A stretch of 64,000 nucleotides of DNA from CAIVAT01 sp037133475 (GTDB lineage: Bacteria; Bacteroidota; Bacteroidia; Bacteroidales; FEN-979): positions 62,001 to 126,000 of the forward strand of contig JBAXOB010000001.1 of NCBI GenBank assembly GCA_037133475.1, written 5' to 3'. Each line of letters opens with the position of its first letter. Positions within the stretch are counted from its first letter, which is position 1. Shown one piece after another: positions 26,938 to 35,343 of the stretch. Both the position numbers and the translations under genes were made by a program. The notes beneath the pieces were generated by a model, which saw only the letters and a program-made list of their open reading frames with translations, did not search any database and had not been told where the DNA came from.

Positions 26938-28776
26938 ATGTGTGGAATAGTTGCCTATATCGGACCCCGTGAAGCGTATCCCATCCTGATCAAGGGGTTG
27001 CACCGGCTGGAATATCGCGGATATGACAGTGCCGGGGTTTGCCTGCTGAATGACGATATCCGGATTTTCAAGTGCAAAGGTCGCGTGGCCGACCTCGAGA
27101 AATTCGTCGAAGGGGAAAACATTTCAGGTACCATTGGCATGGCGCACACCCGCTGGGCCACCCATGGCGAACCCAACACCATCAATGCCCATCCTCACTT
27201 TTCCCAGAATAAAACCATTGCCCTGATCCATAACGGCATCATCGAAAACTATGCCGTATTGCGCAGCGAGCTGAAGAACCGCGGCTATTCGTTCACCAGC
27301 GACACCGACACCGAGGTGCTGGTTCACCTGATCGAGGATATCATGAATAACGAAAAGGTGGCCGTTGAAGATGCGGTTCGTATCGCCCTCAACCAGGTGA
27401 TCGGCGCCTATGCGATCGTCATCCTGGCCAAGGATTTCCCCAACAAGATCATTGCAGCCCGTAAAGGCAGCCCCATGGTGATCGGCATCGGCGAAGGTGA
27501 ATTTTTTGTCGCTTCCGATGCCACCCCCATTATTGAATATACCGACAACGTGGTCTATCTCAATGATGAGGAGATTGCCATTATTGAACGGGATCACGAA
27601 TTAAAGATCAAAACGATCCGCAACCAGGATCATACCCCCTATATCCAGAAACTGGCCATGAGCCTGAATGAAATTGAAAAGGGCGGGTTTGCCCATTTCA
27701 TGCTTAAGGAGATCTATGAGCAGCCCCGTTCGATCTATGATTCGATGCGCGGCCGGCTGCACGTTGACCAGGGCATTGTTACGCTGGGCGGCATCCGTGA
27801 CTTCAGCCAGAAGCTGATGAATGCCAAGCGGATCATCATCACCGCCTGCGGCACTTCGTGGCACGCCGGTCTGGTGGGCGAATACCTGATTGAGGATTGT
27901 GCCCGGATCCCCGTGGAGGTTGAATACTCGTCGGAGTTCCGTTACCGCAATCCTGTTTTATCCGAAGACGACGTGGTGATTGCCATCTCGCAGTCGGGCG
28001 AAACGGCCGACACCCTGGCTGCCATCGACCTTGCAAAGGCCAAGGGCGCGACGGTGCTGGGCATCTGCAACGTGGTGGGCTCCTCCATCGCGCGGGCCAC
28101 CCATGCGGGCATCTATACCCACGCAGGACCCGAAATCGGGGTTGCCTCCACCAAGGCCTTCACAGCCCAGGTAGCGGTGCTTACCTTGCTGGGATTGCTG
28201 ATTGCCCAGAAAAAGGGGACGATCCCCGAATCCCATTTCCAGAAACTGCTGCTCGAGCTGGATTCAATCCCGGCAAAGGTCACGCGGATCCTCAAACTGA
28301 ATGAAAAGATCAAGGAGATTGCCATGATCTACAAAGATGTGAAGAACTCACTATACCTCGGCCGGGGCTACAACTTCCCCGTCGCCCTCGAGGGTGCGCT
28401 GAAGCTGAAGGAGATCTCCTACATCCATGCCGAGGGCTATCCTGCCGCCGAGATGAAACACGGCCCCATTGCCCTGATCGACGAGCATATGCCGGTTGTG
28501 TTTATCGCCACCCGCCGTGGGATCTACGAAAAGGTGATCACCAACATCGAGGAGGTGAAGGCGCGCAAGGGCAAGATCATCGCCATCATCACCGAAGGCG
28601 ACGAGTCGGTGAAACAGCTTGCCGACCATTACATCGAGATCCCCGACACCGAGGAGATGCTGATCCCGCTGCTGGCCACCATCCCCCTGCAGCTCCTCTC
28701 CTACCATATCGCCGTGATGCGCAACTGCAACGTCGACCAGCCCAGGAATTTAGCCAAGTCGGTGACCGTGGAGTAG
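26938..28776 (+). CDS. glmS: Glutamine-fructose-6-phosphate aminotransferase
   Basis: 612 residues. Makes glucosamine-6-phosphate for peptidoglycan and LPS. The nucleophile Cys2 of the glutaminase domain (MCGIVAYIG) is present, with EYRGYDSAG and AHTRWATHGEPN. Two SIS sugar-isomerase domains follow (CGTSWHAGLVGEYLIE, SQSGETADTLAA). The C-terminus ends in the conserved DQPRNLAKSVTVE. Length is normal. It lies at the end of the GT5-DUF4270 block, just before a shift to AT-rich sequence. Confidence 0.97.
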   Translation: MCGIVAYIGPREAYPILIKGLHRLEYRGYDSAGVCLLNDDIRIFKCKGRVADLEKFVEGENISGTIGMAHTRWATHGEPNTINAHPHFSQNKTIALIHNGIIENYAVLRSELKNRGYSFTSDTDTEVLVHLIEDIMNNEKVAVEDAVRIALNQVIGAYAIVILAKDFPNKIIAARKGSPMVIGIGEGEFFVASDATPIIEYTDNVVYLNDEEIAIIERDHELKIKTIRNQDHTPYIQKLAMSLNEIEKGGFAHFMLKEIYEQPRSIYDSMRGRLHVDQGIVTLGGIRDFSQKLMNAKRIIITACGTSWHAGLVGEYLIEDCARIPVEVEYSSEFRYRNPVLSEDDVVIAISQSGETADTLAAIDLAKAKGATVLGICNVVGSSIARATHAGIYTHAGPEIGVASTKAFTAQVAVLTLLGLLIAQKKGTIPESHFQKLLLELDSIPAKVTRILKLNEKIKEIAMIYKDVKNSLYLGRGYNFPVALEGALKLKEISYIHAEGYPAAEMKHGPIALIDEHMPVVFIATRRGIYEKVITNIEEVKARKGKIIAIITEGDESVKQLADHYIEIPDTEEMLIPLLATIPLQLLSYHIAVMRNCNVDQPRNLAKSVTVE

Positions 28777-29029
28777 TATGGAAGGGGTGTTTTCTGGTCG
28801 GGTTGATTGACGGGGGTTTCCTGAGGGTTTGCTATAAGATACTTGTCCGACTTTTCTTTTTTGACCCCATTCCCAAGTTGAAATACGGGTAATTTGAAGT
28901 GGATTTTCAACCTGTGTACCTTCTCCAACTCCAAGAGGAGCTTTATAAATTGAAATTGGACAAAAAGTTTAAAATTCCAATCCAAACTACTACCAACAGT
29001 TAACCTATTCGGTTGGATTGTACCTCCTG

Positions 29030-29479
29030 ATGCCTATGATTTCCCATTTCAGATTTAGAAGTTCAGATGAAGATAAAATCTGTGTAGAACACTCCTATTC
29101 TCATAGTGGGAAAGGAGTTGAATACCTGTCTCGTTCTGTTATTTACGATAAATATGGTTTGATCACGGAGGATACTTCCTTCACTCCAGGTGGGGACAAA
29201 AAGATTAAATGTCAATATTTCTATCTACGTGGAATCATTGATAAATTAATAGCGTGTGATAAAACTATCTCGAAATTCAAGGGTGACATTCAGGTATCGA
29301 GTCAGAATTATGGATACATTTGGGTGAACCCAGAATATATTTCACAATCAATACAATACAAGAGTTGTTTTGTAAAATTAGAGGATTTTCCGGTTCTGGT
29401 GGTTGGAAATACTGAATCGGAAGTGATGGAACAAATATATGATGATGGGGTGAATTGTAAAATTGGTTATGCGTTTTAG
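29030..29479 (+). CDS. Hypothetical protein in AT-rich segment
   Basis: About 149 residues from the ATG at 29030; other in-frame starts are TTG 29018 and ATG 29036. The composition looks protein-like (SRSVIYDKYGLITEDTSF, QVSSQNYGYIWVNPEY), but no domain is recognised. There is no signal peptide. Upstream, the frame stays open to a TAA at 28970 without another good start, so the gene could be a truncated remainder of a longer one. The codon and base use are markedly more AT-rich than neighbouring genes, suggesting recent acquisition. The 240 bases between glmS and this gene contain only a 34-codon frame (28899-29003, GTG start) of doubtful meaning. Confidence 0.5.
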   Translation: MPMISHFRFRSSDEDKICVEHSYSHSGKGVEYLSRSVIYDKYGLITEDTSFTPGGDKKIKCQYFYLRGIIDKLIACDKTISKFKGDIQVSSQNYGYIWVNPEYISQSIQYKSCFVKLEDFPVLVVGNTESEVMEQIYDDGVNCKIGYAF

Positions 29480-29481
29480 TC

Positions 29482-29763
29482 TTACATGACGGACTGGGGA
29501 TGTTTGTTATTTGTTTTTTGTTTATCGACCGTCATGTCCATTATCGTCAAAGATGAACCTTTTAGCTTTTGTATTTCCTTTTCAATTCTATTTATAACAA
29601 TTTTCATCCCCGCTTTTTCGAGATTAATACGATTTTCCTTATCAGGGAGAAAAAATGAATTCACACCTTCAGGATGTGATTTTTTTCTTATTAATTTTGG
29701 TATACTGTTCCATTCAAAAGGGTTGGCCCTCATCTTTATTTCAAAACCATAAAAAATAGACAT
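29482..29763 (-). CDS. Possible small basic hypothetical protein
   Basis: 93 residues, or about 83 from the inner Met (MRANPFEWNSIPKLIRKK). It is lysine-rich and probably helical in its second half (INRIEKEIQKLKGSS). The opposite strand also has an open frame of similar length over the same stretch (29486-29752). I prefer the minus strand because its residue composition is more like a soluble protein, but the case is weak. It is AT-rich like the gene beside it, with which it is convergent. Confidence 0.3.
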   Translation of the reverse strand: MSIFYGFEIKMRANPFEWNSIPKLIRKKSHPEGVNSFFLPDKENRINLEKAGMKIVINRIEKEIQKLKGSSLTIMDMTVDKQKTNNKHPQSVM

Positions 29764-30352
29764 GAAAAACCTCCTTCAAATCCTGCTTTTAACTTCAGGA
29801 ATTCTGCTTGTTTTTTCAGCATGTGAAAAAAGCAGCAAGGATTCAACAACAACAACGGCCGACAAATGCGGCGGTGTGATCAGCAAGGTTGACTATCATC
29901 GGCTGGGTGGTCTTTTTTCTGATTCACTGACGGCGCCAATGAATTACGGTATCATTTACATGTACGATCCTGTCAATAAGCTTACTACGATCAATTTTTA
30001 TACCGCAATCATGGCCGATATCTGTACATTTAATGACTCCAGTTTCGTATTAAAAAACACTTTCACAATTTCCGATACTGCTGTTAAGTACAAATTCTTT
30101 AAAATGTATGTGGACGGGACCTGGCATCTGATTTACGGGAACAAATATATGCTTCCTGCCGGGGGCTATTCCATTTCCAACGATACCACTTTCAAGACAA
30201 AACCATTGAATAACGACGGACCTGCAGCAGCCGATTTTCTCTGGTCTTTCACTTTTCCGTCACAAACAACCCGGCAGGGCGACATCATCTATCTGGCAAA
30301 CAGGGTAAGCTGGGATGTAGGGGTGAAATACCCGAAGTATATCGGGAAATAG
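29762..30352 (+). CDS. Lipoprotein of unknown function
   Basis: 196 residues. A clear lipoprotein signal (LLLTSGILLVFSACEKSSKD) is followed by a Ser/Thr linker and a strand-rich domain. It contains two further cysteines and no recognised motif. An extracytoplasmic lipid-anchored protein is the most that can be said. The bidirectional terminator at 30379-30403 closes the gene. Confidence 0.65.
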   Translation: MKNLLQILLLTSGILLVFSACEKSSKDSTTTTADKCGGVISKVDYHRLGGLFSDSLTAPMNYGIIYMYDPVNKLTTINFYTAIMADICTFNDSSFVLKNTFTISDTAVKYKFFKMYVDGTWHLIYGNKYMLPAGGYSISNDTTFKTKPLNNDGPAAADFLWSFTFPSQTTRQGDIIYLANRVSWDVGVKYPKYIGK

Positions 30353-30378
30353 GATTATACTCCAGCACATCCCAATAA

Positions 30379-30403
30379 AAAACGGGGCACTGCGCCCCGT
30401 TTT
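30379..30403. terminator. Bidirectional terminator between lipoprotein gene and sod
   Basis: AAAACGGGGC (30379-30388) and GCCCCGTTTT (30394-30403) are exact complements around a 5-base loop. It lies between two convergent genes. Confidence 0.88.
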
Positions 30404-30427
30404 AAACAATAAATTAACCGGTCAGGA

Positions 30428-31000
30428 TTACCTTGCTGCAACCGCGCTCCAGTCGACCAGTTTCCAGAAGTCGGCGATGTAATCGGGGCGGACATTCTGT
30501 TTGTCGAGGTAGTAGGCATGTTCCCACACGTCGCAGGTAAGCAGCGGTGTAGCGCCCGTTTTCAGGGGGTTGCCGGCATTGCTCTCCTGCACGATCTCCA
30601 GGCTGCCATCCTCTTTCCTGATCAGCCAGGCCCAGCCCGAACCGAACAGGGTTGCAGCTGCCGTGGAGAATTTCTCTTTGAACTCGCCGAACGATCCAAA
30701 GTTCTTTACCAGGGCATCGGCCAGGGCGCCACCCGGCTCACCGCCGCCCTGCGGGGTGAGGCAATTCCAGTAAAAGGTGTGGTTCCATACCTGGGCGCCG
30801 TTGTTGAAGATGCCGCCGCCGGCAGTACGAACGATATCTTCGAGGGAGGCGTTTTCAAACCCTGTTCCCACGATCAGTTTGTTCAGGTTGTTTACATAGG
30901 CCTGGTGATGCTTTCCATAATGGAATTCGATGGTCCGCTTTGAAATATAGGGTTCCAGTGCATCCTGGGCATAAGGCAATTTAGGCAATTCGTGAATCAT
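30428..31000 (-). CDS. Superoxide dismutase, Fe/Mn family
   Basis: 190 residues. Dismutates superoxide in the cytoplasm; no signal peptide. Metal ligands are visible as His27 (IEFHYGKHHQAYV), His74 (VWNHTFYWN) and the Asp and His of CDVWEHAYYLD. FGSGWAWLIRKE and the PQGGGEPGGAL region favour the iron or cambialistic type, but the metal cannot be fixed by eye. Single gene with its own terminator. Confidence 0.95.
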   Translation of the reverse strand: MIHELPKLPYAQDALEPYISKRTIEFHYGKHHQAYVNNLNKLIVGTGFENASLEDIVRTAGGGIFNNGAQVWNHTFYWNCLTPQGGGEPGGALADALVKNFGSFGEFKEKFSTAAATLFGSGWAWLIRKEDGSLEIVQESNAGNPLKTGATPLLTCDVWEHAYYLDKQNVRPDYIADFWKLVDWSAVAAR

Positions 31001-31109
31001 AAGGATAAGATTTAAAGGTTAATAATTAAGGAAAAATTTAAGCGTCTGTATTATTTTTTGTCGATAACCATCAGAATCCTGATTCCATCTTAAACACATT
31101 CAATGTAAC

Positions 31110-31187
31110 CACAATGTTCACAATGGTTTGCACAATGTTCACAATGAAGTACTTTGGGTTCATTGTGCATTTCTTTGTGTCATTGTG
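31110..31187. repeat. Interspersed CACAATG/CATTGTG repeat, copy A
   Basis: CACAATG occurs at 31110, 31119, 31131 and 31140. The reverse form CATTGTG occurs at 31161 and 31181, giving a transcript able to form a long imperfect hairpin. The left arm is close to the reverse complement of the right arm of copy C (36923-36958), so this copy is inverted relative to the other two. It lies in the gap between sod and the S41 protease gene. Confidence 0.75.
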
Positions 31188-31198
31188 GTTTATTCAAC

Positions 31199-31256
31199 AT
31201 TCAATATTTGGTGTCGATATTCAATATTCGATATTCCGTGTTCTTTATTCAATATT
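31199..31256. repeat. Three ATTCAATATT direct repeats
   Basis: ATTCAATATT at 31199-31208, 31219-31228 and 31247-31256, the last touching the stop codon of the S41 protease gene. This is AT-rich simple sequence next to repeat copy A. Function is unknown. Confidence 0.6.
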
Positions 31257-32851
31257 CATTTCCCTTTTGAAAGTTCCTGTATCGCCCTGTTATAGGCCGG
31301 GTCGATTGAATTCAGGATCGGGTAAAAGCCGGGGTTGTCGAGAAGATTACGGCCGATATAGGCTTTCAGCATGGTTTTAACATAGAGGTCGGCCTTTTGC
31401 AGGTTGTTTCCCTTGCGTTTGACTCCCTTTTTTTCGGCATAGTTCACAAACTCGTCATAGATGGGCCCGGTAACCGTAAACCCGCGTTCGAACTGCTCGC
31501 CGGTTTTAAAATGCAACAGCTGCGCCCGTGTCCGGTCGGTATAGTCGAAGGCAAACTGGTAGACCAGCCCCTTGTTGATGCAGAGGTTGTAGTAGGCCAG
31601 TGTTGAATCCTTTTCGATGGGGATATAGATATCGGGCATGATACCGCCACCGCCATATACGGTTTTGCCCTTGGGGGTTTTGAACTTCAGCGAATCGGGG
31701 AATTTGATCGAGTCGGCGTGTTCCAGCTCGCCGCTCATAAAGCGGTGGTAATAGTCGCTGTTATAGACCTCCAGCCCGTCCTTGTACGATTTCTGGATAC
31801 ACCGCCCGGTGGGGGTGTAATATCGCGATACGGTAAGGCGCAGGGCGCTGCCATCCTTGAAATCGAGCTGCTCCTGTACGAGTCCCTTGCCAAAGGTACG
31901 GCGACCAAGGATGGTGCCGCGGTCATGGTCCTGGATGGCGCCGCTGACGATCTCGGCGGCCGAGGCGGTGCCCTCGTCGACCATGATCACCAGGTCGCCC
32001 TTTTCAAAGAGGCCGTCGGCCGTGGCATTGGCAACTTCGCGTTCGTGATGACTCCCCTGGGTATAAACGATGAGCTGCCCTTTGCCGAGGAATTCGTCGG
32101 CCACGTCGATGGCGGCCTGCAGGTAACCCCCGCCATTGCCGCGGAGGTCGAGGATAAGCTTCTTCATCCCGGCCTTGATCAGGGTTTCCAGTGCCTTGTG
32201 AACCTCCTCATGGGTGCTCTTCGAGAAGTTGCTCAGCCTGATATAACCGATGCCGGGGCGGGCCATATAGGTTACATCGACGCTGTAGGTAGGGATCACG
32301 TCGCGGGTAATGGTAAAATCGACCAGCCCGCCGGTGCCGCGGCGGAAGATGGAGACGGTAACCTTGGTTCCCTTGGGTCCCTTGAGTTTGCGCATCACAT
32401 CATTGGTGGAGATCTTGATGCCGGCGATCTTCTTCCCGTCGACCTTTACGATGCGGTCGCCGGCGCGGATGCCCAGCTTTTCGGAGGGGCCCCCCGAAAC
32501 GGGATTGACAACCGTGACAGTATCATTTTCGATGCGGAACTGAACACCGATGCCGTCGAAGCTGCCGAGCAGCGGGTCGTTGGCCATATGAAAATCATCG
32601 GCGGAGATATAGACGGAATGGGGATCGAGTTTCTCGAGCAGCCCGTTGATGGCCTTCTCCTCGATGACCTTCCGGCTCATGGTATCCACATAATTGTCGT
32701 GGATATAGGTGATCACCTCCTTCAGCTTGTCGCGGTTCGAATGAAAAGGGTTCAGGCTGCCGGCCCGGTTGCCCAGGAAGATCCCGAGGATGATGCCTGC
32801 TGAAAGGACAAGGGCAAACAGGATGGGCAAATATGCATTGTTTTTCTTCAT
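31256..32851 (-). CDS. S41 carboxy-terminal processing peptidase
   Basis: 531 residues. An N-terminal membrane anchor or uncleaved signal (LPILFALVLSAGIILGIFLG) is followed by a PDZ domain at about 95-180 (VVNPVSGGPSEKLGIRAGD). The S41 catalytic core has LILDLRGNGGGYLQ, the nucleophile serine in DEGTASAAEIVSGA and the general-base lysine in TFGKGLVQEQ. A C-terminal helical extension completes it. These enzymes trim or degrade periplasmic proteins. It probably faces the periplasm and stands alone, flanked by repeat copies A and B. Confidence 0.93.
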   Translation of the reverse strand: MKKNNAYLPILFALVLSAGIILGIFLGNRAGSLNPFHSNRDKLKEVITYIHDNYVDTMSRKVIEEKAINGLLEKLDPHSVYISADDFHMANDPLLGSFDGIGVQFRIENDTVTVVNPVSGGPSEKLGIRAGDRIVKVDGKKIAGIKISTNDVMRKLKGPKGTKVTVSIFRRGTGGLVDFTITRDVIPTYSVDVTYMARPGIGYIRLSNFSKSTHEEVHKALETLIKAGMKKLILDLRGNGGGYLQAAIDVADEFLGKGQLIVYTQGSHHEREVANATADGLFEKGDLVIMVDEGTASAAEIVSGAIQDHDRGTILGRRTFGKGLVQEQLDFKDGSALRLTVSRYYTPTGRCIQKSYKDGLEVYNSDYYHRFMSGELEHADSIKFPDSLKFKTPKGKTVYGGGGIMPDIYIPIEKDSTLAYYNLCINKGLVYQFAFDYTDRTRAQLLHFKTGEQFERGFTVTGPIYDEFVNYAEKKGVKRKGNNLQKADLYVKTMLKAYIGRNLLDNPGFYPILNSIDPAYNRAIQELSKGK

Positions 32852-33619
32852 GTAGTCTGATTAACCTGACATAAACGTAAAAATCCCGGAATTGGTATTT
32901 CTGTCTGACTGTCGGGCAGCGTTCTGCAAAATTACATAATCTGGTTGAACACGATTATCCCGGTGATGGAAATATGAATATTTAGAGCTGAAAATGAATC
33001 AGAGACTGCTTGCCTTTTAAAAACAGGGTTAAATTTAACCGCCATGGCACAATGGTGGCACAATGTACACAAAGAATCCCATTGTGGCCATTGTGTAAAT
33101 CATTGTGAACATTGTGGTTAATGTAAATGAATCGGTTACGGTACCCGGATGCTTATAAAATTTAACAGGCAATTAACCGCCATTTTTTTGTTTACACTTT
33201 TTCCTTCTTTTGCTGCCATCAAAAGAAAGCAACAAAGAAAAATCACCGCTTCATGAGGCGGAATACCTGCTTGGACATGGTTATTCCATTATTCCGGCAG
33301 GTAGTATAACTGCGTAACCCGGGTTCCGATCACCTGCAACGGATCCCTGCATGGAGAGCCAATTGATCCATCGATGATTTCGGCCCGTCCGGCACGACAA
33401 ACCTGAGGAACTTTGATTTCGTTTCTGTTTGATTTTTCCGGATGGTCCTTTGTCCCATGATTTCCTGAACATGAATTCAGGATATGTTCCGATCTGTGAA
33501 GGAGTACAAAGGTAACGGCCGACCGGGAGTTGCAGTCATTCCGGCAGCGGATCACCATGGCAGACCCTACCAGGCATCGACTCCAGGAGTTTGGGTCGCA
33601 TAATCCGGCGGAATGACCG
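32852..33619. other. 768-base intergenic region
   Basis: Holds repeat copy B (33048-33116) and a short CTTTTG...CAAAAG complementary stretch near 33205-33230. No gene-like frame is convincing: short minus-strand frames at 33281-33472 and 33289-33717 have low-complexity Arg/Ser-rich translations. The rest has no recognisable structure. Confidence 0.55.
33048..33116. repeat. Interspersed CACAATG/CATTGTG repeat, copy B
   Basis: CACAATG at 33048 and 33059; CATTGTG at 33080, 33089, 33101 and 33110. It ends in ATTGTGGTTAATGT like copy C and has the same orientation. Confidence 0.75.
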
Positions 33620-34942
33620 CTATTTTTTAGGACTATCGGCAGGCACCGCCTGGAATTTGATCTGCTGCTGCTTCTCATTCTTTTTTGACTCCAGTTCGAA
33701 TTTGATCGGGATGACAAAATTTGTCACGATGGGTTTCCCTTTCAGTTCGCCCGGTATCCATTTGGGCATCATTTTTATCACCCTGACGGCCTCTTCGTCA
33801 CAGCCGGAGCCGATTCCCCTCAGGACCTTTACCTGGGTGACAGAACCGTCAAGTTCAACATTGAACGAAACAAAGACCTTTCCCCTGACATTGTTCTTCA
33901 TGGCAAGTTCGGGGTACTTGATGTTTTCCACCAGGAATTTCCTCCGGACCTCTTCTCCGCCGGGGTATTCGGGTTGTTTGTCGGGGACAGCGTATTTATG
34001 GATGGTATCGCCGGCTTTTACAGGGATGCCCATGCTTTTAGGCTCCTGTTTGCTCTTTTCCTGTGACAGTGCCGGGCTGAGGGTACCGGCCGAAAAGAGC
34101 AGGCCAAGTAAAATAACTGCGGGAAGGACCAAGCTGATCTTGCCTATGGCCCACCTCCCTGAGCGCTTTTGTGTCATCATAAGAATTCGTTTTTTTATTT
34201 GTGAGACGTTGAAATTATTGGTAAGGTTGTTGACCTGGATTCCCAGGGTTTCGTTCAGAATAAGCTGCTGGTAGCCGGCAAGGGGAACCCCTTTTTTAAT
34301 GACCCCTTCGTCGGCAAGGTACTCATGGACCATTTTCAGTTCGCGGTGGATCATCCAGGCAAAGGGGTTGAACCACTGGGCGATGATCAGCAGTTCGGCC
34401 AGGATAAGGTCGAAGGAGTGTGCCTGCCGGATATGGATCTTTTCGTGCGCCAGGATCACCTCCCGGTTTTCGGCCATCATCATGCCTTCATGGATAAAGA
34501 TCATGTTGAAAAAGGAAAAGGGGGCATAACCGCAGTCAACCGACACCAGCCGGATGCCGCCCGACCACCGGACCTTTGAACGGTGCACCAGCATCGACAG
34601 CTGCACCACCCGGGCCACGTACCTGACCAGAAAGATGGTCACACCGGTAAAATAGATAATTTGTGCGATCCCGAACCACTGCAGGTGGCTGATTACCGTT
34701 TGTTCCATCCTGTGAGGGGTGATGAGCACCGGCTCGAGCAGCACCACCAGCGTGGAGGCGGGCGCCCAAAGCAGCTGATGCAAGGGGATCAGCGGGACCA
34801 CCAAGGAGAGAAGCCCGGTGAGGATCAGGAAGATCCGGTTCATCTGGAAAAAGGTATCGCGGCGCAGGAAGATCCAGTATACCCCGAACAGGGTGCCCAG
34901 GCCGACCGACGACTGTAACAGGTAAAACAGGAGCGCATTCAT
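33620..34942 (-). CDS. BlaR1-like M56 peptidase with C-terminal TonB domain
   Basis: 440 residues. The N-terminal part has several membrane helices (LLQSSVGLGTLFGVYWIF, ILTGLLSLVVPLIPL, and one near 95-115). An M56 metallopeptidase domain follows with HEKIH (the HExxH motif) in VILAHEKIHIRQAHSFD, and another helix near 275-295. The last about 100 residues are a TonB C-terminal domain (YPELAMKNNVRGKVFVSFNV ... IPIKFEL). It lacks the beta-lactam-binding sensor of classical BlaR1, so a different signal is expected. Its ATG overlaps the blaI stop by 4 bases, indicating translational coupling. Confidence 0.9.
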   Translation of the reverse strand: MNALLFYLLQSSVGLGTLFGVYWIFLRRDTFFQMNRIFLILTGLLSLVVPLIPLHQLLWAPASTLVVLLEPVLITPHRMEQTVISHLQWFGIAQIIYFTGVTIFLVRYVARVVQLSMLVHRSKVRWSGGIRLVSVDCGYAPFSFFNMIFIHEGMMMAENREVILAHEKIHIRQAHSFDLILAELLIIAQWFNPFAWMIHRELKMVHEYLADEGVIKKGVPLAGYQQLILNETLGIQVNNLTNNFNVSQIKKRILMMTQKRSGRWAIGKISLVLPAVILLGLLFSAGTLSPALSQEKSKQEPKSMGIPVKAGDTIHKYAVPDKQPEYPGGEEVRRKFLVENIKYPELAMKNNVRGKVFVSFNVELDGSVTQVKVLRGIGSGCDEEAVRVIKMMPKWIPGELKGKPIVTNFVIPIKFELESKKNEKQQQIKFQAVPADSPKK

Positions 34943-35343
34943 GACTTTGATTGTTTTTGTTTTTCAATTTCGGCGGTAATTACCTGCTGGATCTCTTCCA
35001 GTTCTCTGAGGGTCATCTTCTTCTCCGACGTAAAGAAGGAGGCGAGCGATTTGAAGGAATTCCCGAAGTAGTTGTTCAGGAAATTGCTGAAATGGGCGCT
35101 GGAATATTCATCCTTGCTTACCAGGGTAAAGTATTCGTGCGTGCGTCCATAAGCCTTGTGCCCCACAAAACCCTTCTGTTCAAGGATCCGGATGATGGTA
35201 GATACCGTATTATAGGCGGGCCTGGGCCCGGGAAACCCCGTCAGGATGTCATGCACCAGCGCCGGTTGTTTTTCCCACAATATCTGCATCACCTGTTCTT
35301 CGGCTTTTGTAAGTTCCCGGATGGGTTGTTTTTGTTTATTCAT
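34939..35343 (-). CDS. BlaI/MecI-family transcriptional repressor
   Basis: 134 residues. A winged-helix DNA-binding domain of the BlaI/MecI/CopY type (LTKAEEQVMQILWEKQPALV, then YNTVSTIIRILEQKGFVGH) is followed by a C-terminal helical dimerisation region. Such repressors are inactivated by cleavage triggered by the partner M56 protein. The start codon overlaps the stop of the TPR gene by 4 bases. A perfect inverted repeat over the operon promoter (37028-37043) is the probable operator. Confidence 0.92.
   Translation of the reverse strand: MNKQKQPIRELTKAEEQVMQILWEKQPALVHDILTGFPGPRPAYNTVSTIIRILEQKGFVGHKAYGRTHEYFTLVSKDEYSSAHFSNFLNNYFGNSFKSLASFFTSEKKMTLRELEEIQQVITAEIEKQKQSKS

Noticed and set aside
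28701..28985. Minus-strand gene containing YSTVTDLAKFLG
   Set aside because: It overlaps the end of glmS in antisense. Such frames opposite this conserved region arise from the glmS codons and are not genes.
31718..32803. 361-codon frame antisense to the S41 protease
   Set aside because: Low-similarity shadow of the protease; no start signals.
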